A stretch of DNA of 64,000 nt from Balaenoptera acutorostrata. Taxonomy: Eukaryota; Chordata; Mammalia; Artiodactyla; Balaenopteridae. A program made the translations under genes and the position numbers. The DNA lies in assembly GCF_949987535.1 (NCBI RefSeq), contig NC_080067.1, forward strand, positions 74,735,985 through 74,799,984, written 5' to 3'. Below the pieces are notes generated by a model that was not told the DNA's origin, searched no databases, and saw nothing but the letters and a program-made list of their open reading frames with translations. Shown here one piece after another: positions 34,712-45,995 of the stretch (within the stretch, counting starts at the first letter, position 1; each line of letters opens with the position of its first letter).

Positions 34712-34850
34712 TGTTATTTCACTTGAACCTCACCATAACTCCATGGGGTAAGCTCAAAGACTAAGGCTGAGAGAGCTGATATAGCTCAACTCTGCCACAA
34801 ATCTGAAAAAGCATAGAGCTGGACATGGAACCCAATCTTATATTCATCCC
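34712..34850 (-). repeat. MIR
   Basis: Minus-strand MIR: 'ttgaacctcaccataactcc', 'atggggtaagctcaaagact', 'aaggctgagagagctgatat', then 'gagctggacatggaaccca'. Confidence 0.7.
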
Positions 34851-35735
34851 TTTTTGTATACCATCAACATTGATCCATAAGTAGGGAAACTATTAGCATA
34901 GAAACTCATTAAAATCATGTTTACACTTTTACTGACTTAAAATCATATTTATTTAACTTGATGTCTCATTAGCTTATTGGAGTCATTACTGCCTGTCAGT
35001 CAGGAAGTAAATGAGTGAATATCCTTCACAACAGAAGAACAAGCTGGACTGTAATTAATGACTTTGTTAATAACAGTCTCATGTTCATACACATTGAGGT
35101 TCAGATATGGAATATACACTTAGAACCTCTAGGGAACAACATTCTTCTATTTACTGAGAATAAATAGTTATTAAAATATATATTCTTTTACAAGTTCTAT
35201 TCCTAATAACCTCTTACAAATGGACATTCTTTTAATGTCAATAACTAATTGGTTTTGAATCCTTTATGCTGTCAAAATTTTGCATTTATTTCATTCAGAT
35301 GATACAAGTAGATGTATCAAAGTTACTTCCTACACATAAAGAGCTTTATTGCTGAAATTCCTCTGTAGTTGGCACTTGAGTTTTTAATACATAATAGTAA
35401 AATTAGAGGAAATTTAAATATACAACTTCACAAAACTATTCCTATTAGGGTTTTATAATTAACAAATTCATATGATTTTGGAAGTCTGAAATGTCTACAT
35501 CTTAAAGTCATATAACATGATTCTCTTTAAATCCTTACTCAACAAATGATATGACAATCGGATTGAACATTCAATTCTCCTTTATTTTACACCCTCAAAA
35601 AATAAATTCTAAAAAATTCCAGATGACTTTAAGCATATATAATACATTTTTAGAAGTACCATAAGCCATAAAATCACAGGCCATGTCTTAATTAGCTCCG
35701 CATCCCCCAAAATGAATAAAATAATGTCTAGTAAA
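34851..35735. other. Unassigned AT-rich stretch
   Basis: No gene or confident repeat seen. Confidence 0.5.
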
Positions 35736-35739
35736 CTGT

Positions 35740-36090
35740 AGACACTAATAAAATGATAAATACACAGCAATTTAGGAGAGGTGAATTCATTGCAGTTTGG
35801 AACTATATAAGAATGTCTCAAGTGGAAGAGGCATTTGAGCTGGGCTCTTGAAAGAAAAGTAAGATACACAAGAAGATCAGATTATATTTAGAGGGGATGC
35901 AAGGTGGAGGAAACAGCAAGAGAAAACGCACAGAGATTAAGAAGATGGCATAGCTCCCAAGAACAGAGACTGGCCTTGTGGCTGTAATGAAAGTATTAGA
36001 GGAGAGGTAAATAGAATTTTGATATCAGGCTTTGGAAAGTCATGGTGCTCTGTCTACATGATAGCAAATATCCAAATGTTTGAAGCTACA
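35740..36090 (-). mobile_element. L2 LINE fragment
   Basis: Antisense L2: 'aggcatttgagctgggctct', 'tgaaagaaaagtaagataca', 'ggaggaaacagcaagagaaa' and 'ggctttggaaagtcatggtg' follow the usual order (gacatttgagctgggccttgaagg, then the gaggcagagggaacagca region). Confidence 0.6.
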
Positions 36091-36139
36091 TGTAATTGTC
36101 CAAAAATTTTAAATCTTAATATTTCTGTGTTGAATAAAG

Positions 36140-38435
36140 AATATCTACAAAAACCCTATAGCTAACATCTTACTTAACAGTGAAAAACTCAACACTTTCC
36201 ACTAAAATCAGGAACAGGGTAAGTATGTTCCTTCTCACCACTTCTTTTCAACATCCTACTGGAAATACTAGCTAATGAAATAAGACAAGATAAGAAAATA
36301 AAAGGTATACAGATTGGGAAGGAAGAAATAAAAATGTCTTTGTTCTCAGATGACATGATCATCATCTATGTAGAAAATCCAAAAGAAATGATAAAACCCT
36401 CTTGGAACTAATAAGCAATTATAACAAGGTTACAGAATATAAGGTTAATATACAAAAATCTATTGCTTTCATATATATATATATATATATATATGCCAGT
36501 GATGAATGGAATTTCAAATTGAAAACACAATGTTATTTACATTGGCAACCAAAAAAAAGAAATATTTAAGTATGAATATAACAAAATATGGTCAAGATTT
36601 ATTTGAGAAAAACTACCAAACTCTGATGAATAAAATCAAAGATGAACTAAATAAATGGAGAGATACTCCATGTTATGGAGAGGAAGACTCAATGCTGTCA
36701 AGATGTCAGTTCTTCCCAAATTGATCTATAGATTCAATGCAATCCCAATCAAAATGCCAGCAAGGTATTTTGTGAATATTGACAAACTGATTAGAAAGTT
36801 CATACAAAGAGGCAAAAGACACAGAATAGCCAATACAATATTGAAGGAGAGGAACAAAGCTGGAGAACTGGTTCTACCCAACTTCAAGACTTACTATAAA
36901 GCTGTAGTAATGAAGGCACTGTGATACTAGTGAAAGAATAGAAAACTAGGTCAATGGAACAGAATAAAGTTCATAAACATACCCCCATAGATATAGTCAA
37001 CTGATCTTTAGAAAAGGAGCAAAGATAGTCTTTTCAAAAAACTGTGCTGGAACAAGTAGATATCCACATGCAAAAAACTGAGTCAAGACACAGACTTTAT
37101 ATCCTTCACAAAAATTAACTCAAAATGGATCACAGATCTAAATATAAAACACAAAATCATAAAACTCTAGATGGTAACACAGGAGAAAATCTAAATGACC
37201 TTGGTTATAGCAATGACTTTTAGATACAAAAACAAAGGCACAATCCATGAAAAGAATAATGGATAAGTTGGACTTCATTAAAATTAAAAATGTCTGCTCT
37301 GTGAAAGACAATGTTAAGAAAATGAAAAGACAAGCCATAGAATGGGAAAAAATATTTGCAAAAGACACATCTGATAAAGGATTGCTATCCAAAATACACA
37401 AAGAACTCTTAAAACTCAACAACTGATTAAAAAATGGGCCAAAGACCTTAATAGACATCTCACCAAAGACATACAGATGGCAAATAAGCATATAAAAGAT
37501 GCTCCACATCATACATCATCAGGAAAATGCAAAATAAAACAACAATGAGATAGCATTTTATACCTACTAGAATTGCCAAAATTAGGAACACTGACAATAG
37601 CAAATCCTGAGAAGGATGTAGCAACAGGAATTCTCATACATTTCTGGTGGGAATCAAAATGGTATAGCAACTTTGGAAGACAGTTTGGTGGTTTCTTACA
37701 AAACTAAACATACTCTTACTATACAGCCCAGCAATTGTGCTCCTTGGTATTTACTCAAAAGAGGTGAAAACTTATGTCCACACAAAAACCTGCACATGGA
37801 TATTTATAGCAGCTTTATTCAAAATTACCAAAACTTGGAAACAACCATCAGTAGGTGAATAGATAAACTGTGGTACATCCACACAATGAAATATTACTCA
37901 ACATTAAGAAGAAATGAGCTATCAAACCATAAAAAGACATGAAGGAGCCTTAAATACATAGTACAAAGTGAAAGAAGCCAATCTTAAAAGGCTACATACT
38001 GTATGGCTCCAAGTATATGACTTTCTGGAAAAGGCAAAACTAAGGAGAAAGTAAAAAGATCAGTGGTTGCCAAAGATTGGGAATGGGAAGGAATGAACAG
38101 GCAGAGCACAGAGGATTTTTAGGGCATACAGTGAAAATACTTTGTATGATACTATAATGATTGATGATACGTGCCATTATACATTTGTCCCAATCCATAG
38201 AACATACCATACCAACAGTGAAATGTAATATAAACTATGTCCTTTGGGTGATTATGATGTATCAGTATAGGTTCATCAGCTGAAACAAATATACCATTCT
38301 GGTAGGGAAGATACTGATAATGAGGGAGGTTATCCCATGGGTGGTAGAGGGTGTATATCAGAAATTTCCTTATCTTCCTCCTTATTTTTCTGTGAACCTA
38401 AAACTGTTATAAAAAATAAAGTCTTTAAAGTTGGA
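36140..38435 (+). mobile_element. Old L1 (L1MB-like): ORF2 from reverse transcriptase to 3'UTR
   Basis: Begins inside the reverse transcriptase ('aaaaaccctatagctaacat') and runs through the catalytic block, which reads FSDD rather than FADD (about 36340-36352). The thumb and C-terminal regions follow (36655-36924 keeps an 89-codon frame with ANTILKERNKAGELVLPNFK). The 3'UTR ends 'gtgaacctaaaactgttata' plus 'aaaaaataaagtcttta', typical of L1MB. It is 5' truncated, with many stops. An (AT)12 run sits at 36471-36494. Confidence 0.85.
36471..36494. repeat. (AT)12 microsatellite
   Basis: Pure AT dinucleotide run inside L1 ORF2. Confidence 0.95.
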
Positions 38436-38826
38436 AAAAATTTTCTGTTTGGTCTTAGACACAGATTTGCTATGCGCCTGCTCTCACTAATTAATGTGGG
38501 CAAAGATGCTATTTTTATTAATGCACTTAATATCCTGCTGTTTTCATACAACTTTGAGAAAAATATTTAAATGGGGGACAGGATTTTATTTTTGTTGTTG
38601 ACAACTTGCTTCTTCAATTGGAAGGAAAAATCTAGAAAACATTTAATTTTGTCTCATATCTAGAGTGCAGCAGAAAGACCACATTGTTGGAATGGAGTAA
38701 AGGGAAGTACATTACTCTGCCTATGTAATGGGAACCTACATAGTGCTATAGACAAGTGAGCAGTTATCTGTGTGGAACTGATAAACAAAGACAAAAAATA
38801 AAAACTTTACAATTATTTTATCTTTA
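38436..38826. other. Unassigned stretch
   Basis: No gene or confident repeat. A (TTG)n-like motif lies near 38592-38602. Confidence 0.45.
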
Positions 38827-39019
38827 CCTTCTATATATATATTTTTTAATTTTTAATTGGGATATAGTTGTTTTACAATGTTGTGTTAGTTTCTACTGTA
38901 CAGCGAAGTGGAGTTCCCTGTGCTATACAGCAGGTTCTCATTACTTATCTATTTTATACATATTAGTGTATATGTGTCAATCCCAATCTCCCAATTCATC
39001 CCCCCCATTCCTTCTATAT
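38827..39019 (-). mobile_element. Tiny L1 3'-end insertion with perfect TSD
   Basis: Body 38837-39009 (about 173 bp) is the reverse complement of the last part of a cetartiodactyl L1 3'UTR ('atatagttgttttacaatgt', 'tgtgttagtttctactgtac', 'agcaggttctcattactta', 'cccaatctcccaattcatcc'). It is flanked by ccttctatat at 38827-38836 and 39010-39019, an exact 10-bp duplication. This is a strongly 5'-truncated insertion. Confidence 0.88.
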
Positions 39020-39189
39020 TTTTAGTGTTTCCTCTGTCGATGAAAGAAAACGAGAATGACAATTTGCTCGATGGTGACAAAACAATGCTAAAATATTTCA
39101 TTGATTCAGACATGTTTATTTTATTTTTTAAATTGGTCCATGTATTAGGGAATAAAAGATTAGTTAGGACAGTTGTTTGGGTCTTTTTT

Positions 39190-39472
39190 AAAAAATGTTT
39201 TCGTTCGGGGGGATAAATTAGAAGTTTGGGATTAACATATACACACTACTATCTATAAAACAGGTAAACAACAAGGACCTGTTGCTTAGCACAGGGAACT
39301 ATACTCAATATCTTGTAATAACCTATAATGGAAAAGAATCTGAGAAAGAACATATATACATATAACTAATTCATATAACTAAATAACTTTGCTGTACACT
39401 TGAAACTAACACAACGTTGTAAATTAACTATACTTCAATTTAATAAATGTCACATTTTCAAAAAATGTTTTC
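39190..39472 (+). mobile_element. Tiny L1 3'-end insertion with perfect TSD, opposite orientation
   Basis: Body 39203-39459 carries the L1 3'UTR end ('aagtttgggattaacatata', 'aacaacaaggacctgttgct', 'gcacagggaactatactcaa', 'taacctataatggaaaagaa', 'aactaacacaacgttgtaaa'). It is flanked by an exact 13-bp duplication aaaaaatgttttc at 39190-39202 and 39460-39472. Its 3' end faces away from the minus-strand insertion 170 bp upstream. Confidence 0.9.
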
Positions 39473-40315
39473 AAAAAGTTTACCTATGCATATTTGTGTG
39501 TGTGTGTGTACATGGGCACTAGATAAAAATAATGTCTTTTTCTAGTCTAGATGACTAGTAGGGCTAACTGGGAATTTTCTTTCCTAATAAGTCGTTACTT
39601 TATATGCATTTGTCCTATAACCTGTTTTCACCTTGGCCAAGCTTAATTATATTTCTAAATAAGATCTTCTCTAGTGAAAAGTAATTAGATTATGTGACAT
39701 TGACTAATGAGGTACAACTTCATTTTCATTCATTTACACACAGCTTTACTGAAAAGTGTCAACAAAATTAAGACTTGGAAGACCAAGTTGAACTTTGTAA
39801 ATACCTAATGTCTATATGCCTAAGAACATGGATACATGTTGCATGTGAAATAGCTTAAGCATGTCTAATAAATGAGTTCTTATTTCTTAACTTATGTTCT
39901 TAACTATGGTTTCAATCTTAGGAGTTTCTGAGCCCTCCCTAAATACCTGATTTTACTTCTAGTAAAGAAAGGTCAGGACTTCATGTGGCTGAAAAGAATT
40001 AGTCATGTCAGTCAGTTGATTTGAACAATTCACCAAAGATTAAATAAAGGAAATTTGACAAATTTATTATTTACAATTGCTTGATCCAAATTATCAACTG
40101 CTGATAGATGGGAATTTTCACTTTTCAATTAGTTGAGGTGCCAAACAAAGGCCAAACATTAAGTTGCAAAAAAATCTTGAAAAGGTATCCATCTAGCCCA
40201 TGTCAATCCTTGTTCCTCTTTCAGCCTCACACTAGCAGATGTGAGCACACAGATGGAGGAAAATTCCATTTTCCTTATCATATAATAAGAATCTCACCAT
40301 GCAATGGTCTCCAGT
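39473..40315. other. Unassigned stretch with a (TG)n run
   Basis: A (TG)7-8 run at 39495-39509. No gene or confident repeat otherwise. Confidence 0.45.
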
Positions 40316-40480
40316 AGAACTTTCTGTAATGATGAAAATGGTTAATTTCTACACTGTCCAATACTGAATCCACAAGCCACTTGTAACTGCTGAGTACATG
40401 AAATGTGGTTATTATGACTGAGCAACTAAATTTTTAGTTTTATTTAATATCATCTAATATTTAAATTTAAATAGCTGTAA
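40316..40480 (+). mobile_element. hAT-type nonautonomous DNA transposon relic (MER class)
   Basis: 'ctttctgtaatgatgaaaat', 'ctacactgtccaatactgaa', 'agccacttgtaactgctgag', 'catgaaatgtggttattatg' and the AT-rich 'ttaaatttaaatagct' belong to a common mammalian 'ctgtccaata...gccac' element. The exact family is not certain. Confidence 0.5.
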
Positions 40481-40659
40481 ACAGTGTTTATTGGGCATCT
40501 CAGCTTTAATTAGAAATTAATCACACTTTCTTGGAACTAGAATTATGAAGGGCCATGCCCCAACCAGGTAAACATACTGCCTTTTAATAATCTGTAAAGT
40601 CAGGCTGTAGCCATTTACCCAGGCACCATGATAACAAGGGACACCTTTCTTCAGACATC

Positions 40660-41461
40660 AATCACAGTGCTAAGTTCTGAAGATGGAGAACGCTATATTA
40701 AGAAAAAATACCTAGGCTTTGGGAACAGACATGGGTTTAAATCCAGGCTATAAACTTTATTGGTGATATGGTCAGAACATAAACATCTGTTTATTCATCA
40801 GTGAAATGGAAATAATACTTTATAATTGTACTGAAAGGATTTAATGATATATTATTTGTAAAGTATATAGTATCTGGGATTAAGTATACATCTAAATGTA
40901 ACCCACATCTGACATAGAAAGATTTATTATGTCACAGCTCCTAAACTTAAAGTCTGGTCACGGAGACAGAGATATAACAATAATTACAATAAAATGTAAC
41001 TAATACTCTCAGATACGAGCAGATTGCTATGAAAATAAAGAGACAGATGATTGACTTTCTTTGTGGAGATGGAATGGAAATATTTGAGCTGAGTCTTGCA
41101 GAAAGAGAACTTGTTCAAGTAGAAAAGGTGTTGGACACAGAGCAATCCAGGCATCATCAAAAGCAAATGCAGAGAAGTACGAATGTTCGATATATTTGGA
41201 AAGTGGGGAGAAGTGAAGTGTGGCTGGAGCATATGACACGTGGAGGGAATGGCAGGAGATGTCACTGGAAAAGTAGTTGGGGCCAAAATGTCAAGGACCA
41301 TCAACGCTCTGCTAAAGGGCTTGGCGTTTATCCAACAGGCAACGGGGATCCAACAGAGGTTTTTAGCAGGGCAGTGAAATGAGTGGATTTGTTTTTTAGG
41401 AATTATTTCTCTGGCATCAGAGTAGCTGATGAATTAGAGTGGTCAGAAACTGGTGTCAAGA
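40660..41461 (-). mobile_element. L2 LINE fragment, interrupted by a MIR
   Basis: Antisense L2. The tail 'tcacagtgctaagttctgaa' lies before the MIR at about 40700-40890. Then 'aacaataattacaataaaat', 'tgagctgagtcttgcagaaa', 'gtgtggctggagcatatgac', 'gtcactggaaaagtagttgg', 'aaagggcttggcgtttatcc' and 'gaattatttctctggcatca' follow in antisense order. The 117-codon plus-strand frame at 41029-41382 is antisense to L2 and not a gene. At 41461 the orientation flips for about 40 bases. Confidence 0.75.
40700..40890 (+). repeat. MIR inserted in the L2
   Basis: 'ggctttgggaacagacatgg', 'gtttaaatccaggctataaa', 'ttattcatcagtgaaatgga' and 'aataatactttataattgta' are a good MIR in plus order. L2 sequence continues on both sides. 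Confidence 0.75.
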
Positions 41462-41500
41462 CTTACAGCAATAGTCTCCTAACTGGGCTTCCTGCCACCA
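41462..41500 (+). mobile_element. Short L2 segment in inverted orientation
   Basis: 'ttacagcaatagtctcctaa' plus 'ctgggcttcctgcc' is sense L2 (usual 'attactgcaatagcctcctaactggtctccctgcc'). It is the piece that lies immediately 5' of the adjoining antisense block in the L2 consensus. It therefore looks like an inverted 5' stub of the same insertion. Confidence 0.5.
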
Positions 41501-42795
41501 CTTTAGACACACTGCTAGTTGAGGTGCCTGCAGGATACCCAGTGCAAACCACACTCACAAAGCTAAACATAGGAAAATCCCACTTACAGCCAGATAAATT
41601 ACAGGGTAACTACTGCAAAACATACCTTGCTTCACAAGAGGATTTACTTCATGATCCCAGAATTCCTTTAAATAGAAAAAGTTTTAGTGCATTTAGACAT
41701 CCCTTTACAGCTCATTAACTACCGATAAAGGTGGAGAAAGTCAAGAAAATCTTAAAGATATAGTTTCCAGAGTTATTAAAAATCATCATGGAATGAAAAT
41801 GAAACTTTTGAAGTTATCGTGTATCAGTGGGAAAATGAATTTGATTTACAAAAATGTTCAGACGTAATTTATAGAAACAGCTATTTCTTAAGATGAGGTC
41901 AGTGTGTGTCATGATATTCCATAGAATGTACCCTACAAATTTCAACCACAATAGTTCAAAACATTGTTGAGAAATCTCTTTGAGGAATGCCTTCAGAATA
42001 TTCTTTGAACTATCCTAACTTAGCAATTTGCCTATGAGTGTCTCACTGTGCACACATAAAGTATAAATATATAGTATGTCTTATGTAGTACCTTACCTTG
42101 AACTAATTCAGAGGATCCCTTGTTGCTAAAGAAAAATTATGCAGCAAACTGAAAGTTGCCTCTCAACTTTCATTCTTATTTTCCTCTCTGGTAACAAAAT
42201 ACATATTTTTAAATAGGTATACTATAGGCTTCCTTGATAAACCTTCCTTATATCTATATGTGGCCATCTCTCTAGATCAGGGCTAATAGGATATGAACAA
42301 AAATATGTTATGGGACTCTCAGAAAAGCTGATTAAAATTAGCTCATTTGGCTTGGAGGAAAACATTTTGTTATTCTCTGCTTCTTCCTTCTGCCATCGTG
42401 GAATGTAGATGTAATGGCTAGAATTTCAGCAGCCATCTTGAATCAAGAGGTAATGAAAGCTGTCACTGAGGATGGAAAAGCAGAAAAAATAGAAACCTGG
42501 GTCTCCAGTGTCCTCTGAAAATCTTATGCCAGCTATGACTGTATCCCTACAGACCATTTTATAACTCCTGTCTTGCTTTAACTAATAGTATTATAAATTT
42601 CTGTTGTTATAGTACAGTGAAAATTAATCCTAACTGACACACATCGTATCAAAATAGAACATATTCTTGTCTACATAAGTTATCAGGATAAGAAAGCATA
42701 AAATGAATTAAGGAGAAATGTTCTATCATTCTGAGTTTTCTAGTTTGACAGATAATGATGATGAGAATAAGAATATACCCTCATATGAGGACAGG
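41501..42795. other. Unassigned stretch
   Basis: No gene or confident repeat. The 111-codon frame at 41383-41718 begins in the L2 and runs into unassigned sequence. I see no family match. Confidence 0.4.
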
Positions 42796-42799
42796 ATTT

Positions 42800-42952
42800 T
42801 AGAGATAGGAATTTTTCTATCCATGACCACATTTAATCCTTGATGTAATCTGTGATAAAGCAGCAGGATTTCTTTTCCCCATGTAAACAGATGATGGAAT
42901 TAAAACTCAAGAGTAACCTGCCCAAGGTCAAACAATTGCAATTGATGGAGTT
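42800..42952 (-). repeat. Probable MIR, at the SINE insertion site
   Basis: 'catttaatccttgatgtaat', 'gatgatggaattaaaactca', 'agagtaacctgcccaaggtc' are minus-strand MIR in order. A CHR SINE inserted at its downstream edge. Confidence 0.6.
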
Positions 42953-43293
42953 AAAAAATCAAACCCTTTGGGCTTCCCTGGTGGCGCAGTGGTTGAGAAT
43001 CTGCCTGCTAATGCAGGGGACACGGGTTCGAGCCCTTGTCTGGGAGGACCCCACATGCCGCGGAGCAACTAGGCCCGTGAGCCACAACTGCTGAGCCTGC
43101 GCGTCTGGAGCCTGTGCTCCGCAACAAGAGAGGCCGCGATAGTGAGAGGCCCGCGCACCGCGATGAAGAGTGGCCCCCGCTTGCCGCAACTAGAGAAAGC
43201 CCTAGCACAGAAACGAAGACCCAACATAGCAATCAATCAATCAATCAATAAATAAAATCTAAAAAAAAAAAAAAAAAAAAATCAAACCCTTTG
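42953..43293 (+). mobile_element. CHR-type SINE (tRNA-Glu derived) with perfect TSDs
   Basis: Body 42971-43275. Starts 'ggcttccctggtggcgcagt' (A box), B box 'cacgggttcgagccctt', then 'catgccgcggagcaactagg', 'gcctgtgctccgcaacaaga', 'ctagagaaagccctagcaca', 'aacgaagacccaacatagc', a (CAAT)n/(AAT)n tail and poly(A). Flanking duplication AAAAAATCAAACCCTTTG is exact at 42953-42970 and 43276-43293. The long CHR form with 'gaagagtggcccccgcttgc' is typical of whales. The low decay suggests a fairly young copy. Confidence 0.96.
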
Positions 43294-44129
43294 ATTCATA
43301 ATTTATTGCTTTTCCTCTGATAACTTGCAGATTCTACATGAAACATGAAAATTAGTTACACTGTTTTATGCCATTAATTACCTGGTTGACTTATATGCTC
43401 TTCTGTTTAGAGGAAATAAAAAAGATTTGCCTTCAGGAGTTTTCCACTGGGTTTCTGTTTTGGTCATGTTGGAGTAACAGTGATTAGACTTATCTTCCCG
43501 CCTTAAACAACCAAAAACCAGACAATGGTTTTCAGACATTGGAAAACATGCAGTGAACAGCTGTGATCCTTGAAAGAAGGGAAACAAATGTGGTGAAAAT
43601 TACCATTGCTCCAGGAAGAAGTTTCTAGACAGCAGCACAGAAACTGTCTAGAACCTGGACAGCCCACAAACTCACTGAGTTGAGGAAACAGAAATTGGAG
43701 TTCAGGGAGCCAAGTGTCTATAACTCCAGGAAGAAAACTTAATTTCTGCACAGCCCCTTAAGTATTTGGATGGGTACTGACCTGAACATGTGGGAGAGGA
43801 AACTACCCAAGTCTAGGGAAAGAATCACTAGAAATAATTTTTGGAACTCACACAGAGCTGGGAGTAGTTCAATTCCCCACATATCATAATGGAAAGACCT
43901 GGTAATACAAGGAGCTTTGGAAAGAGCTCTAAGGAGGGAATTACTTTGTATATTTTCATATTAATAAAATTCTGGAAAAGTCAACACTATAGACTCAGAA
44001 AACAGACGGAAGAATGAACAGTTGTACGGCCACCCAGGACTTTATGAAATTGAACATAGATGACAATTGCAGTACTTCTGCTTTGCCTTGGTATATATAT
44101 ATCAAAGAATTAACCACATAATTACTAGT
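43294..44129. other. Unassigned stretch
   Basis: No confident repeat. Open frames of 69 and 82 codons on the minus strand (43378-43587, 43503-43751) overlap each other and match no family I recognise. Confidence 0.4.
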
Positions 44130-44960
44130 TATTATTTCTGAACCAAGCACTCTTCTACATATTGGGGTATAGCAAAGAAAAGAGATACAAATCTCTGTCC
44201 TCATGGAACTTATATTTTAGCAGAAAGTGGTAAGAAGACCATACACGTAATAAATATTATATTTGAGGAAAGAAGTGCTACTAAAATACAATATTAATTA
44301 AAAAATATAAATGGGGGAAAAGTGTTGGGATATGTTGGGGGGGTGCTATAATTTTAATAGGTTGATAGATTCATTAAGGTAAATGAACCTGGAGATGATG
44401 CCCAGCATAGCTGGAGAGAAATCAGCAAAGAAAAGAGCAACAAAGAGATGAGGTCAGAAACATAGCAAGGGATCAGATTCCCCAAGACCGTTGCAAAGAT
44501 GCCTTTCGGTGGAAAGGGGAGACACTGCAGGGTTTAAAGCTGAGATACGCAAAGATGCCCCATGTATTTTGAAAGGACACTCAGGCCACTGTTCGGATTA
44601 GGGTCCAAGGAGGGGGTGGAAGAAACCGGAAGACCAGTGAGTAGGCTACTACAATACTCCAGAGGAGAAGCGCTAATGGTGTGGATTAGATTGGAAACTG
44701 TAAACAAAGTGAGAATTCCTCAGATTATGCTTATAGTTGAAAATAACAAAGCTATGAGAGTTTCCTAACAGAGTATATGTGGGGGATAAAAAAGAGGAAG
44801 TAAGGATGAATTCAGGACTCTTAATTGTGGTTGGTTGGTTGGTTTTTTAAGCAACTGGAAGTGTAGAGTAACCATTAACTGAAAAGGAGAAGACAGTGGA
44901 TTGAGTGCCTCTGGGGCAAAAGATCAATTCTGGTCATGGCAAATCAGTTGACAGATGAGT
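44130..44960 (-). mobile_element. L2 LINE, long antisense fragment
   Basis: Antisense L2 in good order over about 0.8 kb: 'aaccaagcactcttctacat', 'ctctgtcctcatggaactta', 'gaggaaagaagtgctac', 'atgaggtcagaaacatagca', 'ggacactcaggccactgttc', 'ccggaagaccagtgagtagg', 'ctactacaatactccagagg', 'aattcaggactcttaattgt', 'aagcaactggaagtgtagag', 'gtaaccattaactgaaaagg'. There is a (GGTT)n run near 44829-44846. No coding frame survives. Confidence 0.75.
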
Positions 44961-45505
44961 TAGTGATGCCACAAAACCTACTTTGAAAAGAAATGCTAAA
45001 AAAAGTATAAGATCCACTGCATGACAATTTCTAAGTGCTTAAAAAATCACAACACAAAATCTTTTTTCTTTCCAAAGAACATAATAAACCCTACATAATT
45101 GCACATTTCAAAAGAAATAGGAAAACACAGAAGTTTAGACTCTTGTTGCAAAGTGAAGTCTCCCACGTTAGACACAGGAACATTAAACAGCCTACAGTGT
45201 TCCCCCAAATAGTCCATTGTGTAACTTGAGCAACATGTATTTGCAATTTAACTTCTGTTTTGCCTAACTTTATTTTGTAAATGCATCCTCTTCACGCTGC
45301 AACGCTGTCATTTATGTAGACTTGCACAACAGGGCGTACCTTTAAACACTGGGGTCTCAAGCAAGTGGATGCTCTTGGCATCACCTGTTTGCTTGCAAGC
45401 TGCTGGGTTGTTGTCATGATTAACAGTTTTTCTTTCCTAGCCAATAAGAACAGGAAGGTTATACAATCGTTCGATTTGGAGTTGGAAACAAAGATACTGA
45501 TCAGG
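44961..45505. other. Unassigned stretch
   Basis: No gene or confident repeat. A minus-strand frame at 45292-45573 is not recognised. Confidence 0.4.
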
Positions 45506-45600
45506 TAGATTGCCCTTTTACAGATGTGGAAACTGAGGACTGGAGTGGGGAAGAAATGTGCCATAAATGTCAAAGTCGGATTCAGCTCAGCCAGTTGCTT
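45506..45600 (-). repeat. MIR
   Basis: 'agattgcccttttacagatg', 'tggaaactgaggactggagt', 'caaagtcggattcagctcag': minus-strand MIR core. Confidence 0.65.
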
Positions 45601-45941
45601 TCAGGAAAAAATGTACTTAACTGTGTTATGTAAAAATGGTGTGGGGAGGAAAATGGTTAAGTTCAAACAACTTGTTATTTTGAAGACTGTAGGTGACAAG
45701 AAATCGTTTTTTTTTGCTGCTGTCTGCTCACCCCCTTTCCCTCACTGCTTGAAAATGCAGTGAACTGGGCCAATAATTTACAGTGCAATTTGCACAGCAT
45801 AAAATGAAGGTTTCCGTTCGAGACCATTAAAATCAAAGGTCACATTTAATACCAACCTTTTATCCTGCCTGGACTCAAAGCCGTTTCAGGATTTGTCATT
45901 TAAAAGTCATAAATAATGTGCCTCCTTTTGTGGCATCCTGG

Positions 45942-45995
45942 AGATTGTTCATCTCTCCTTTCATATTTAGATTGTTCATCTCTCCTTTCATATTT
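45942..45995. repeat. Perfect 27-bp tandem duplication
   Basis: Two identical head-to-tail 27-base units, 45942-45968 and 45969-45995, both beginning agattgttcatctctccttt. Identity is complete. Confidence 0.97.

Noticed and set aside
41029..41718. Two consecutive plus frames of 117 and 111 codons as a small gene pair
   Set aside because: The first is antisense to an L2 element and the second starts in the same element; no start context or family match.
42971..43045. A tRNA-Glu gene
   Set aside because: A and B boxes are present but the sequence is a SINE head with a long non-tRNA body, poly(A) and TSDs; the tRNA fold is not intact.
43008..43232. Small proteins encoded within the CHR SINEs (also at 52674-52977 and 24774-24971)
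   Set aside because: The same Ala/Ser/Arg-rich frames recur in each SINE copy because the SINE body is GC-rich; they are repeat by-products.
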